NCBI GenBank assembly: GCA_900766185.1
Contig: CAAFUL010000042.1
Coordinates: 1 to 64,000, forward strand
Direction of reading: 5' to 3'
Source: an uncultured Johnsonella sp.
Lineage (GTDB): Bacteria > Bacillota > Clostridia > Lachnospirales > Lachnospiraceae
Length of the DNA: 64,000 nt
In this document: positions 42,187-52,510 of the stretch, in pieces
How the letters are laid out: each line of letters opens with the position of its first letter
Numbering within the stretch: the stretch's first letter is position 1
Position numbers and translations under genes: made by a program
The notes under the pieces: generated by a model
The model's input: only the letters and a program-made list of their open reading frames with translations
Told to the model about the DNA's origin: nothing
The model's database searches: none

Positions 42187-44793
42187 ATGGCCAGTATGGA
42201 TTTAGATACAATCATCCGAGATTTGAATAAGCGATTTGCTGCACCGCTGCCGGAGTTTTATAAGCGTCGTATCATCTTCTGGTATGACGAGGATAGAGAG
42301 TTTGAGGACAAGCTGGATGATATTCAGGTGGACAATGCAAAGCTGCTGGTGCTTACTGGTACCAACAACTTTGCTGCTAAAAAGCTACTGAATGTGGATG
42401 ATACCACCAGCAACTATCTGGTTTACAGTCCAATCTCCTATGAATCACAGGAAGACAACTGGCTTCTGAATATTGAACTTTACAGTGAAGAGTTCAGGGC
42501 CGACTTGGTTTCTATCTGGATGAATGAGATTGACCTTCCGGCCACTCCAGACTTCCGTAGGCTGGTAAAGGTCTATAAGAAGTTCTTCGGAGCACAGACC
42601 AGAAGAGCAGCATTCGCAAAGCTGAATAAAGGTATCAGCACTCCTTCACAGATGCATCTTACTATTATGGCTGCTATCTGTGGAACCGATGATGCTCAGC
42701 CTAACAGCATTGTAAAAGCTGTCATCGGTGGTGGAACCGAAATGGAGTTCAATGAGGTATTCCAGAGCCTTGTGAACTACGAGGCCGAGGCACCTTTCTG
42801 GGCACTTGTAAAACAGGCGACCGGATATTTTGAAGGAGAAGATTCCACCATCGAGAAGTTGGTGACACACATCCTTCTTACAGCAACAACCAGAACACTT
42901 CGTATGGAGTATTTGGCAGGCCTCGATAGCTTTATTTCCACACCGCATCAGGCGTGGTGTTATGACTTCGTATCTGAGTGGATTTCAGGAGATAATAGAC
43001 AGGAACTTGTCGAAATTCTGCGAAATGTGGAAGAGGAGCTCATCCTCAGAAAACGCTTTAAGCAGGTGCCGTTGGATGACTTGGTTGGTACCGAGGTGTT
43101 CCCTTGCGTCAACGAATGCATACTGACACAGCTCATGACTGAAATCAGCAATCATATTATCAATGTAGATGTGATTACGAATACGGTCGAAAAGCGTCGA
43201 ACTTTGGCATGGTATGAGGATGTGGAATGCTACTACGAGGGTATTCTTCAGGTAGCAAAGATGCAGGAATTCTTCTTGGAACACTCTGCAGGCTTCCATA
43301 CCGTAGAGGCAAGAAATGTCTGGAAAGAGTACACAGAAGATTACTACCATATGGATACCTATTATCGCCAGTATCACTTGGCATTTGGAAAGAGCCTGAC
43401 AGTGGGCAACGACCATCTGGATGACCTTTTCAAGCAGGTAACCGACAAGGTGGAAGGTCTCTATTCGCATTGGTTCCTCGGTGAGCTGGGTAACAATTGG
43501 TCTGATGCCTGCGCAGATGAGTTGGCGAAATATGGACGCATCATGGAAATTCCTCAGCAGGAAGACTTCTATAACCAGAAGGTAAAGAGCGAGGACAACC
43601 GTGTATTCGTCATTATCTCTGATGCACTCCGCTATGAGGTGGCAGCATCTCTGTCAGAGCAGCTTCGCCGTGAGACACAGAGTAAGGTTGCGCTAGGTTC
43701 TTGCGAGGGTATTTTCCCAACCGTTACAAAGTTTGGTATGGCCGCCTTGCTTCCACATAAGCAGTTATCCATCAACGAGCGCAGTGACGGTGACCTACAG
43801 ATTCTGGCAGACGGAATGTCTACGGATGCAGGAAATCGAGATAAAGTTCTCAAGGCTGCAAACAGCAATAGCGTAGCCCTGAAATATAAAGATATTGCAC
43901 CGATGAAACGTGCAGAAAGAAGTGCCTTGGTTAAGGGAATGGATGTCGTTTACATCTATCACGATAAGGTGGATGAGGCAAGCCATACTTCTGACAGCAT
44001 GGTATTCCCGGCATGCGACGATGCAATTGAAGAAATCAAAAATATTGTGAGAATCATCCGTAATGAGTTCAGTGGTACTCGTGTGTATATTACCGCCGAC
44101 CACGGATTCCTTTACACCTACAGTCCTCTGTCTGAGGATTCCAAGGTGGACAAGACGACACCGAGTGAACAGGATGTAGAGATTGACCGTCGTTACTTGA
44201 TTACCCGTAAGGGCGCTACTCCGGATTATTTACTTCCGGTGAAGTTCATGGATGACGGTTACGATGCCTTCGCACCGAGAGAAAGTGTCCGTATTAAGAA
44301 AAAAGGTGGCGGACTCAATTTCGTGCATGGTGGCATCAGCCTTCAGGAGATGGTGGTTCCGGTTATTGAATATCATTACCTTCGTAACGATTCCAAGGCT
44401 TATCAGCGCAACAAGGTAAAGTACGATACGAAGCCGGTAGAAGTAGGACTTCTTTCTGCAAGCCGTAAAATCAGTAACATGATATTCTCGCTGAACTTCT
44501 ATCAGAAGGATGCGGTTGGCGATAACCGCATCGCAGCAAACTATTTGTTGTATTTTGTCGATTCCAATGGAAAACAGATAAGTGATACAGCAAAGATTAT
44601 CGCAGATAAGACCAGTGATAACGGACAGGAGCGAACATTCCGTTGTAGCTTCAATCTGAAATCACTGAAGTACGATAATAGAACAAGCTACTATTTGGTC
44701 ATCGCAGATGAATCAGGTCTGCAGATGCCACAGAAAGAAGAGTTCCAGATCGACATCGCATTTGCGGTGGATGAGTTTGACTTCTTCAGTTAA
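42187..44793 (+). CDS. pglZ: PglZ, BREX alkaline phosphatase-superfamily protein
   Basis: An 868-residue protein. The phosphatase-like domain has the metal-site motifs D479-ALRYE and TAD638-H639-GFLY, with a late VHGGISLQEMVVPVIEYH. The N-terminal part is FWYDEDREFEDKLDD. PglZ is essential for BREX and has metal-dependent nuclease or phosphodiesterase activity in characterised members. GGAGG precedes the ATG, 12 bases after pglX. Confidence 0.95.
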   Translation: MASMDLDTIIRDLNKRFAAPLPEFYKRRIIFWYDEDREFEDKLDDIQVDNAKLLVLTGTNNFAAKKLLNVDDTTSNYLVYSPISYESQEDNWLLNIELYSEEFRADLVSIWMNEIDLPATPDFRRLVKVYKKFFGAQTRRAAFAKLNKGISTPSQMHLTIMAAICGTDDAQPNSIVKAVIGGGTEMEFNEVFQSLVNYEAEAPFWALVKQATGYFEGEDSTIEKLVTHILLTATTRTLRMEYLAGLDSFISTPHQAWCYDFVSEWISGDNRQELVEILRNVEEELILRKRFKQVPLDDLVGTEVFPCVNECILTQLMTEISNHIINVDVITNTVEKRRTLAWYEDVECYYEGILQVAKMQEFFLEHSAGFHTVEARNVWKEYTEDYYHMDTYYRQYHLAFGKSLTVGNDHLDDLFKQVTDKVEGLYSHWFLGELGNNWSDACADELAKYGRIMEIPQQEDFYNQKVKSEDNRVFVIISDALRYEVAASLSEQLRRETQSKVALGSCEGIFPTVTKFGMAALLPHKQLSINERSDGDLQILADGMSTDAGNRDKVLKAANSNSVALKYKDIAPMKRAERSALVKGMDVVYIYHDKVDEASHTSDSMVFPACDDAIEEIKNIVRIIRNEFSGTRVYITADHGFLYTYSPLSEDSKVDKTTPSEQDVEIDRRYLITRKGATPDYLLPVKFMDDGYDAFAPRESVRIKKKGGGLNFVHGGISLQEMVVPVIEYHYLRNDSKAYQRNKVKYDTKPVEVGLLSASRKISNMIFSLNFYQKDAVGDNRIAANYLLYFVDSNGKQISDTAKIIADKTSDNGQERTFRCSFNLKSLKYDNRTSYYLVIADESGLQMPQKEEFQIDIAFAVDEFDFFS

Positions 44794-44816
44794 GAGCTTG
44801 TTCGGAAGGAGCAGTA

Positions 44817-46937
44817 ATGAGTGACAATCTTGAAGTGGGCGCAAGCTCTCGTGAAATAATAAAGGACAAATTGCGTCAAAACTTTGATGGCAAGATTGTC
44901 CGTAAAGACCTGACTAAGAAAATCAAGGAAGGTGCAAATGTGCCAGTTTATGTCCTTGAGTTCCTGCTGGGACAATACTGCAGTTCAGATGATGATGAGG
45001 TTATCGAGCAGGGTGTGCAGAATGTAAAGCGTATCCTTGCCGATAACTTTGTAAGACCGGATGAAGCACAGAAGGTATTGTCTCGTCTTAGAAGTCGAGG
45101 TAGTCATACCATCATTGACATGGTAACGGTACGATTGGATATTAAGAAGGACTGCTTCTTTGCGGAGTTTTCCAATTTGGGATTAGCCAATATTCCCATC
45201 ACGGATGAATACCCGGAAAAGTACGACAGACTTCTTTGCGGCGGTATCTGGTGTATCGTTCAGCTGGATTATGAGACCGAAGGTGATAATAACTTCGGAA
45301 TCATCGACGCAGATGGAAATACACTTCAGTCAAAGCAGAAAAAGCAGAAAGACATCTCTCCAATCAGCATTCGTAAGCTGACTCCGATTCAGATGCCACA
45401 TATAGATATTGAAGATTTGAAGCAAGGTCGTCAGGCTTTTACCAAGGAAGAGTGGCTGGATGTTATGCTACGCTCGATTGGTATGGAGCCAGATGAATTA
45501 TCCTATCGTGAGAAGTGGCTGCTTCTGACCCGTATGATTCCACTGGTAGAGAATAATTTTAATCTCTGCGAACTTGGTCCTCGAAGCACTGGTAAGTCTC
45601 ATCTTTACAAGGAGATTTCTCCGAATAGTATCCTTGTGTCCGGAGGTCAGACTACGGTAGCAAACCTGTTTTACAACATGGGACGCAAGACGGTCGGCCT
45701 TGTTGGATTATGGGATTGTGTTGTTTTTGATGAAGTAGCAGGTATCAAATTCAAGGATAAAGATGGCGTGCAGATTATGAAAGATTACATGGCATCTGGT
45801 TCCTTTGCACGAGGCAAGGAAGAAAAGGCAGCATCCGCTTCTATGGTATTTGTTGGTAATATCAATCAGAGCGTAGATGTACTTCTGAAGACTTCGAGTC
45901 TATTTGACCCGTTCCCTCCAGAGATGGGAACAGATACTGCATTTCTTGACCGTATGCATTGTTATCTGCCAGGATGGGAAATCCCGAAGTTTCGTCCGGA
46001 ACATTTTACAAATGATTATGGATTCATTAGTGACTATCTTGCAGAGTTCATTCGTGAGCTGCGTAAGGAGCAGTACGGTGATGCTATTGACCATTATTTC
46101 CGTCTCGGCAAGAATCTCAACCAGAGAGATACTATTGCTGTGCGTAGAATGGCAGATGGATATCTGAAGCTTCTCTATCCGGATGGAAGCTTTACAAAAG
46201 AAGAAGTAGAAGAAGTTCTCCAGATTTCCTTGGAGATGCGTCGCCGTGTTAAGGAGCAGCTGAAGAAGCTGGGCGGTATGGAATTCTACGATGTAAACTT
46301 CTCCTACATAGATAATGAGACCTTTGAGGAGCACTATGTTTCCGTACCTGAGCAAGGTGGCGGAAAACTCATTCCAGAGGGTATGTGTAATCCAGGTCAG
46401 GTTTATACTGTGTCTCAGGGTAAGAGTGGAATGCTTGGCGTTTTCCGCTTGGAAAGCCAGATGCTTCCGGGTAACGGAAAGTTTGAGAGAACAGGTATTG
46501 GCAGCGACCGTGATGCAAAGGAATCCACAAATACTGCTTTTAATTTCCTGAAGGAAAATGGAAACCGTATCAGTGGCTCTATCAGTACCACAACAAAAGA
46601 TTATATTATCAATTATCAAGATTTGCAGGGCATCGGCATGACAGGAAAGCTGGCCCTTCCTACATTGATTGCGATGTGTTCAATTGCACTTGGAAAGCCA
46701 ACACTCAGCAGTCTTGCTGTACTTGGTGAAATCAGCATCAGTGGAACTATGATGAAGGTGGATGAGCTGGCAAATTCTCTGCAGGTATGTTTGGACAGTG
46801 GTGCAAAGAGAGTGCTCCTGCCAATTACATCGGCAGCAGAGCTTGGAACTGTACCAGCAGAGCTGATTGGAAGTTTTAATTTGATTTTCTATAGCAGTGC
46901 GGAGGACGCAGTTTTTAAAGCACTGGGTGTAGAGTAA
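44817..46937 (+). CDS. brxL: BrxL, AAA+ ATPase with Lon-like domain
   Basis: A 706-residue protein. Walker A is G254-PRSTGKS261, with Walker B region DCVVFDEVAGIKFKD. The C-terminal domain is Lon-protease-like (FRLESQMLPGNGKFERTGIGSDRDAKES... through EISISGTMMKVDELANSLQ). The usual Lon catalytic Ser (in GPSAG) and Lys (in GGLKEK) are not apparent: these places read GMTGK and VDELAN. BrxL forms ring-shaped oligomers on DNA. It is the last core gene of this type 1 BREX set, and GGAGC precedes the ATG. Confidence 0.95.
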   Translation: MSDNLEVGASSREIIKDKLRQNFDGKIVRKDLTKKIKEGANVPVYVLEFLLGQYCSSDDDEVIEQGVQNVKRILADNFVRPDEAQKVLSRLRSRGSHTIIDMVTVRLDIKKDCFFAEFSNLGLANIPITDEYPEKYDRLLCGGIWCIVQLDYETEGDNNFGIIDADGNTLQSKQKKQKDISPISIRKLTPIQMPHIDIEDLKQGRQAFTKEEWLDVMLRSIGMEPDELSYREKWLLLTRMIPLVENNFNLCELGPRSTGKSHLYKEISPNSILVSGGQTTVANLFYNMGRKTVGLVGLWDCVVFDEVAGIKFKDKDGVQIMKDYMASGSFARGKEEKAASASMVFVGNINQSVDVLLKTSSLFDPFPPEMGTDTAFLDRMHCYLPGWEIPKFRPEHFTNDYGFISDYLAEFIRELRKEQYGDAIDHYFRLGKNLNQRDTIAVRRMADGYLKLLYPDGSFTKEEVEEVLQISLEMRRRVKEQLKKLGGMEFYDVNFSYIDNETFEEHYVSVPEQGGGKLIPEGMCNPGQVYTVSQGKSGMLGVFRLESQMLPGNGKFERTGIGSDRDAKESTNTAFNFLKENGNRISGSISTTTKDYIINYQDLQGIGMTGKLALPTLIAMCSIALGKPTLSSLAVLGEISISGTMMKVDELANSLQVCLDSGAKRVLLPITSAAELGTVPAELIGSFNLIFYSSAEDAVFKALGVE

Positions 46938-46951
46938 GGAGGTGCAGAAAT

Positions 46952-47953
46952 ATGCATAGCGAAGAAAAAAGAATATGGGGTATCCATACAAAAGACGACA
47001 ATTTATTTCTGCATCAGGATGTAATAGCTATTGGCTGGAAGGACATGGGTGATCTGAGTTTGATTCAGGCTGACCGTGATGCCTTCAAGGAAAAATATAC
47101 AGAAGTATATCCAGATGCCAAGAAGGGCAGCATCGCAAACGGTGCTGGTATGTTATATCGATTTACACATGAGGTCGAGATTGGCGATTACGTTGTATTT
47201 CCATCAAAGATTGACCGTCAGATAAATATCGGTGTGGTTGAAGGTGGATACGAATATCATCCGGAAGCAGCAGAATATGTACAGCAACATAAAGTAAAAT
47301 GGTTAAAACATCTGCCAAGAACCTCATTTTCACAGGGTGCACTGTATGAAGTTGGTTCAGCAATGTCATTCTTCGCAGTAAAGAATTATGCAGATGAGTA
47401 TCTTGCGGCACTGGACAAAGGCTTCAAGAAAAATGCGATGACATCCGGAGCAGATGAAGATGAGAGCGTTGGTGCCACAGCTGATGAAATTGTAGAGGCG
47501 ACAAGAGACTTCATTCTGAAAGAGCTGAGCAAAAATCTCAAAGGCTATGATTTGGAAGAATTCGTTGCTGACTTGTTAAGGGCTATGGGTTACCGTACCA
47601 CAGTTTCTACACATGGCGGAGACAGCGGTATCGATATTACGGCCTACAAGGATGAACTCCCACCGCGTATTTTGGTGCAGGTAAAGAGTCAGGATAGTGA
47701 TATTAAGGAGGCAACAATTCAGTCTCTGAAAGGTGCGATGAGAGAGGGCGACTACGGCTTGTTTGTGACACTATCCAACTATACGAAGAACGCTCAGAAG
47801 TATCTGGACAGCACACCTATCATACGTGGAATCAACGGAACAGAACTTGTAGATTTGATTTTGAAGTACTATCACGATTTAAGTGATAAATACAAAAAGA
47901 TGATTCCTTTGAAGATGGTGTACATTCCGGTAGCTAAGGATGAGCAAGCGTAA
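46952..47953 (+). CDS. Mrr-like restriction endonuclease
   Basis: A 333-residue protein. The C-terminal half (about 180-310) is an Mrr_cat PD-(D/E)XK nuclease: LRAMGYRTTVSTHGGDSGIDITAY with D228 and Q243-V-K245. The N-terminal half (about 1-150) begins EKRIWGIHTKDDNLFLHQDVIAIGWKDMGDL and looks like an EVE/PUA-type module that might read modified bases. It starts 14 bases after brxL with GGAGG, so it is part of the BREX operon. A type IV-like role against modified phage DNA, beside the BREX methylation system, is likely. Confidence 0.88.
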   Translation: MHSEEKRIWGIHTKDDNLFLHQDVIAIGWKDMGDLSLIQADRDAFKEKYTEVYPDAKKGSIANGAGMLYRFTHEVEIGDYVVFPSKIDRQINIGVVEGGYEYHPEAAEYVQQHKVKWLKHLPRTSFSQGALYEVGSAMSFFAVKNYADEYLAALDKGFKKNAMTSGADEDESVGATADEIVEATRDFILKELSKNLKGYDLEEFVADLLRAMGYRTTVSTHGGDSGIDITAYKDELPPRILVQVKSQDSDIKEATIQSLKGAMREGDYGLFVTLSNYTKNAQKYLDSTPIIRGINGTELVDLILKYYHDLSDKYKKMIPLKMVYIPVAKDEQA

Positions 47954-47968
47954 TTAAACCTTTTAATT

Positions 47969-50914
47969 TTGCCATACTTTTTAATTATTGAGAAAGAAGG
48001 TGTCGCTTTGGTATCAACAACCACAGCATATCGAACACAAATGGGCTTAATGGACTGCTACCAGAGTGGCCATAGATACAGGAAAACGCCCAGAAATAGC
48101 GCTGATTCAAGGCATTTTCGGCACTTTGGCACAGATAGCCATTGTATCAAAGATTGCGTCTTGATAGATCCTTGTATGGGCAGCGGTCATATATTAGTAT
48201 ATGCTTTCGATGTACTGATGCAGATCTATGAAAGTGCCGGATACGGACAGTGTGATGCGGCAAAAAGTATACTTAAAAATAATATCTATGGTCTGGATAT
48301 AGACGATAGAGCATTTCAGTTGGCGTATTTTGCGGTAATGATGAAGGCAAGACAGTATAACCGAAGGATATTAAGCGCTGAGTATAAGCCTAATTTATAT
48401 TCAATTCAAGAGAGCAACAGTATTAATAGAGAACAACTTAAATACTTCGGTGTAGGTTTAAGAGAGGAAGAAAAAGAGAAGGCTTTGGATCAAATGACAG
48501 CTCTTCTTGATACCTTTATAGATGCGAAAGAATACGGTTCTATACTTACAGTTGAACAATATGATTGGGAGCTGTTGGATAGGTTTGTGGAAGGTAGCGA
48601 TGATGCAGGGCAGATAAGAATGGATAATTTGGGCTTGGATGAAACTGCACAGGAACTTAGGCAGATGATAGCACAGGGGAAGGTGCTGGGGGAGAAGTAC
48701 TGGGTTACGGTTACGAATCCGCCGTATATGGGTGGTTCGAATATGAATTTGAAGTTGAACAAATTTATCAAGAAAAATTATACTGACTATAAAAGTGATT
48801 TTTTCTCAACATTTATTGTATGTTCATCGAAAATGACTAAAACTAATGGTACTTGTGGTTTCTTTACTCCATATGTTTGGATGTTTATTCAAAGCTATGA
48901 GAAACTACGCAAATATCTGTATACTGAGTCAACTATTGAAACATTAATTCAGTTTGAATATTCTGCATTTGAGGAGGCAACAGTACCTGTTTGCACTTTT
49001 GTATTCCATAATATTAATGTTAAGAGTAAAAGAGGCAATTATATAAGGTTAGTTGATTTTCGTGGAGGTATGGAAATACAGCGGCAGAAAACATTGGAAG
49101 CAATCTCAAACCATAATTGTGGATTCTATTATGAACAAACAACAGACAACTTAACTAAAATTCCAAGCTATCCAGTAGCATATTGGGTAAGTGAGAATTT
49201 TATGAAAATATTTGATAGAGGAACTGGATTAGGTAATATTGCAGATTCTAAGCAAGGAATGGCTACCGCAGATAATAATAGGTTTTTAAGAAAGTGGAAT
49301 GAAATTGAATATAAGTCTATTTATTTTGATGCAAAAAATATAGATGATGCAAGAAACAGCGGTCATAAATGGTTTCCCTATAACAAGGGTGGAGAATTTC
49401 GTAAATGGTATGGAAATAATGATTATGTTGTCAACTGGGAAAATGATGGGTATGAGATCAAACATTTTGTAGATACGAAGGGAAAATTAAGATCACGACC
49501 ACAGAATCTTACATATATGTGTAAGAATTCTATTAGTTGGTCTGACATTACATCAGAAATAAATGCATTTAGATACAAAAGGGAAGGATACTTTTTTGAT
49601 ATTACAGGAATGAGCTTTTTTTCAAAAAATGATAAATTATATTTATTAGCACTTTGTAATACTAAAGTAGTAGTTCAGATATTAAAAATTATCGCACCTA
49701 CTCTACATTGTCAATGTGGTGATGTGGCAAATATTCCCGTTATAATAGATAAATTACAAAAAGATTATATAGATGAAATTACAGAGTATAATATAAAGCT
49801 TAGTTGTATTGACTGGGATTCTTTTGAAACCTCTTGGGATTTTATTACACATCCTTTAATAACCTACAGGTCAGGTATGAATTATGCGGACATCCCAATA
49901 GACCAATGGCAGTATCGTATTTCAGATGCATATGATACATGGAAGTCCAATGCAGAAGAAGGTTTTAAGTTGCTTAAGAAAAACGAAGAAGAACTCAACC
50001 GCATCTTCATCGACATCTACGGTCTACAAGATGAACTGACTCCTGATGTTGCAGACAAGGACATTACAGTACATCGTATATTTGACAGCAAGGAAGATGT
50101 GCCGGAGTCTATGAAGGGTTCTGCATATATCAGAACTAAGAAAGACGAGATAGTTTCCCTCCTTTCCTACTTCATCGGCTGTATGTTCGGTCGTTATTCA
50201 CTGGATACCGAAGGTCTTATCTTTGCCGGCGGTGAGTGGGATGATACTAAGTACAAAAGGTTTAAGCCTGATGCCGACAATATTATCCCTATAACCGATG
50301 AAGAGTATTTAGAGGATGATATCATTAGCCGTCTTTGCACTTGGTTAAAGGTAGTTTATGGCGAGGAAACCTTGGAAGTAAACCTTGACTTTATCGCAGA
50401 GGCACTTGGTAATAAGGGAAATACTTCTCGTGAGGTCATCAGAAATTATTTCCTTAATGATTTTTTCAAAGATCATTGTCAGACCTATTCGGTTACAGGT
50501 TCAGGTAAGCGACCGATTTACTGGCTTTTTGATTCAGGCAAGCAGAACGGATTTAAGGCACTTATTTATTTACACAGGTATAATGCTGATACTATAGGCA
50601 ATCTTCGTATTGACTATCTGCATAGAATGCAGCGTATTTATGAGAGCGAGATCAATCGTATGCAGGACACTATCAACAATAGTACCAATGCCCGTGAAGT
50701 GGCAGCAGCTACCAAACGCAAGGAAAAGCTTACCAAGCAGTTAAAGGAATGTCGTGAATATGACGAGAAAATCGCTCACTTGGCACTTAGCCGTATTGAG
50801 CTTGATCTGGATGACGGTGTAAAAGTAAATTATAAAAAACTTCAAACCGGAGTAGATGGAAAGTTCTATGAGGTTCTTGCAGATTCAAAGAATATTATGA
50901 TCAAAGACAAATAA
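47969..50914 (+). pseudogene. pglX: Second PglX, N-terminally truncated
   Basis: From about residue 63 this is clearly PglX: LIDPCMGSGHILVYAFDVL (motif I), TNPPYMGGS (motif IV), a recognition region, and FDSGKQNGFKALIYLHRY. The roughly 300 residues that precede motif I in the complete PglX are absent. The first 60 or so residues do not resemble PglX, start from TTG without an SD, and appear to be unrelated DNA joined near 48155-48165. The rest is intact (about 920 residues) and diverged from the upstream pglX. Methylation activity is unlikely unless the N-terminus is dispensable; it could also serve as a donor of recognition sequences. Confidence 0.8.
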
Positions 50915-50932
50915 ATCAGATAGGAGGCAAAC

Positions 50933-52510
50933 ATGACTATAGAAGATATTCTCGACGGTGAAAATAAAAGCATAGAATATAAGGGAATGCGCCCTGCAAA
51001 GAGTAAAAGTTATATGAAAACAGTTATTGCTTTTTGCAATGGAATAGGTGGCAAGTTGGTATTTGGCATCGAAGATAATACCCTCGCAGTCATTGGTGTG
51101 CCGGAGGATATCCTATTTGCGGAGATAGATGCCATAGCGAATGCAATTTCTGACCAATGTGAACCTATGATAGTGCCTGATATTTATATGCAGACTATTG
51201 ATGATAAGACAGTTATTGTAGTTGATATAGATGAGGGTGTTCAAAAGCCTTACTATATAAAAAGTGAAGGAATTGATAACGGAACTTATATTCGAGTAGC
51301 AGGCACTTCAAGACCTGCTGATGAATATATGATTCAGGAACTGCGCTTAGAAGGTAGCAGGCGTTCTTTTGATGAAATGCCCTGTATCGGTTTGGAGATA
51401 ACATCAAAAGACTTAAGCGATCTTTGTAAGAGAATGAAGGAGGAAGCCCTTTCAAATACTTTAAATGAAGAAGACAAAAAAGAAATCAAGGATCTGACTG
51501 TTGAACAGCTTCTTTCATGGAGGATCATAAGGGAAAAGAACGGAAAATACTATCCGAATAATGCCTATGCGATTTTAAAAGGGGACTATCGTGTTCCGAA
51601 TATGATTCAGTGCGGTGTGTTTAAGGGATCCACAAAGGCTGTTTTTGTTGATCGTAGAGAGTACACGGGTTCTGCATGGGAACTGGTAGAAGCTGCTTAT
51701 CAGTATGTGCTTCGTAATATACGAATGAGAGCGACATTTAAGGGAGTACATCGCTTGGATGTCTATGAGATTCCTCCTTTTGCGATTCGTGAGCTGATCG
51801 TAAATGCTGTAGCACATAGAAGTTATGTTGATCGTGGAAATATTCAAATAGCTCTTTATGATAATAGATTGGAAATACTCTCTCCTGGAAAACTACCGAA
51901 GACACAGACATTTCAGGGGATGGAAAAAGGGCGTTCAAAAATAAGGAATGAAGCACTGGCAAAGGCTTTTTTCTATATGAGACTGATGGAAAAATGGGGT
52001 AGCGGTATTCCAAGGGTTGTACAGGAAGTTTGTGATGAAGGGCTTGCTGTTCCTATATTTGAAGGTGGAGAAGTCGATGTAGTTGTCAGTATTTATCGTA
52101 AGGGACTGGAAACACATACAGATACATTTACAACTGATGCGACTGATCATGCAACTAAAGATGTCTGTAATGTTAACAATATTACCGCCACGATCAAGGA
52201 TGAAGTTGGCGGTAAAGTTGGCGGTGATGGCGGTAAAGTTGGCGGTGATGGCGGTAAAGTTGGCGGTGATGGCGGTAATGGCGGTAAAGTTGGCGGCAAT
52301 GGCGGTATAAATACAGATGAATCGGTAGGATATGAGGCTGATATCATTAGGTATGTTAGGCTACATCCAAATGCAACTCAAAGATCTATAAATACCGCTA
52401 TCGGAGTACCGCTTAGAACTATTCAGCGTATCATGTCCCAATTACAGAATAAAGGTATTCTGATAAGAGAGGGCAGTCGCAGACTTGGACAGTGGAAGGT
52501 AATAGATTAA
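50933..52510 (+). CDS. AlbA_2-type ATP-binding regulator with Gly-rich hinge
   Basis: A 525-residue protein. The N-terminal AlbA_2/Schlafen-like domain (about 1-125) has ENKSIEYKGM and FCNGIGGKLVFGIEDN. The HATPase_c_4 domain has NAVAHRSYVDRGNIQIALYDNRLEILSPGKLP. A hinge of about 33 residues made of GGKVGGD repeats follows, then a winged helix at the end (IIRYVRLHPNATQRSINTAIGVPLRTIQRIMSQLQNKGILIREG). Proteins of this kind are found between pglX and pglZ in other BREX loci. Role unproven; it may regulate the locus. GGAGG precedes the ATG. Confidence 0.85.
   Translation: MTIEDILDGENKSIEYKGMRPAKSKSYMKTVIAFCNGIGGKLVFGIEDNTLAVIGVPEDILFAEIDAIANAISDQCEPMIVPDIYMQTIDDKTVIVVDIDEGVQKPYYIKSEGIDNGTYIRVAGTSRPADEYMIQELRLEGSRRSFDEMPCIGLEITSKDLSDLCKRMKEEALSNTLNEEDKKEIKDLTVEQLLSWRIIREKNGKYYPNNAYAILKGDYRVPNMIQCGVFKGSTKAVFVDRREYTGSAWELVEAAYQYVLRNIRMRATFKGVHRLDVYEIPPFAIRELIVNAVAHRSYVDRGNIQIALYDNRLEILSPGKLPKTQTFQGMEKGRSKIRNEALAKAFFYMRLMEKWGSGIPRVVQEVCDEGLAVPIFEGGEVDVVVSIYRKGLETHTDTFTTDATDHATKDVCNVNNITATIKDEVGGKVGGDGGKVGGDGGKVGGDGGNGGKVGGNGGINTDESVGYEADIIRYVRLHPNATQRSINTAIGVPLRTIQRIMSQLQNKGILIREGSRRLGQWKVID
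52205..52310 (+). repeat. 21-bp in-frame tandem repeat
   Basis: About three full copies of GTTGGCGGTGATGGCGGTAAA (from 52217), with partial copies on both sides, encode the GGKVGGD hinge. Repeats of this length can expand or contract without a frameshift. Confidence 0.9.

Noticed and set aside
47969..48155. Genuine N-terminal domain of the second PglX
   Set aside because: The start is TTG with no SD, the sequence does not resemble the PglX N-terminus, and another frame (IDTGKRPEIALIQGIFG) looks at least as protein-like.
52205..52310. CRISPR array
   Set aside because: The repeats are contiguous, have no unique spacers, and are in frame inside a coding sequence.
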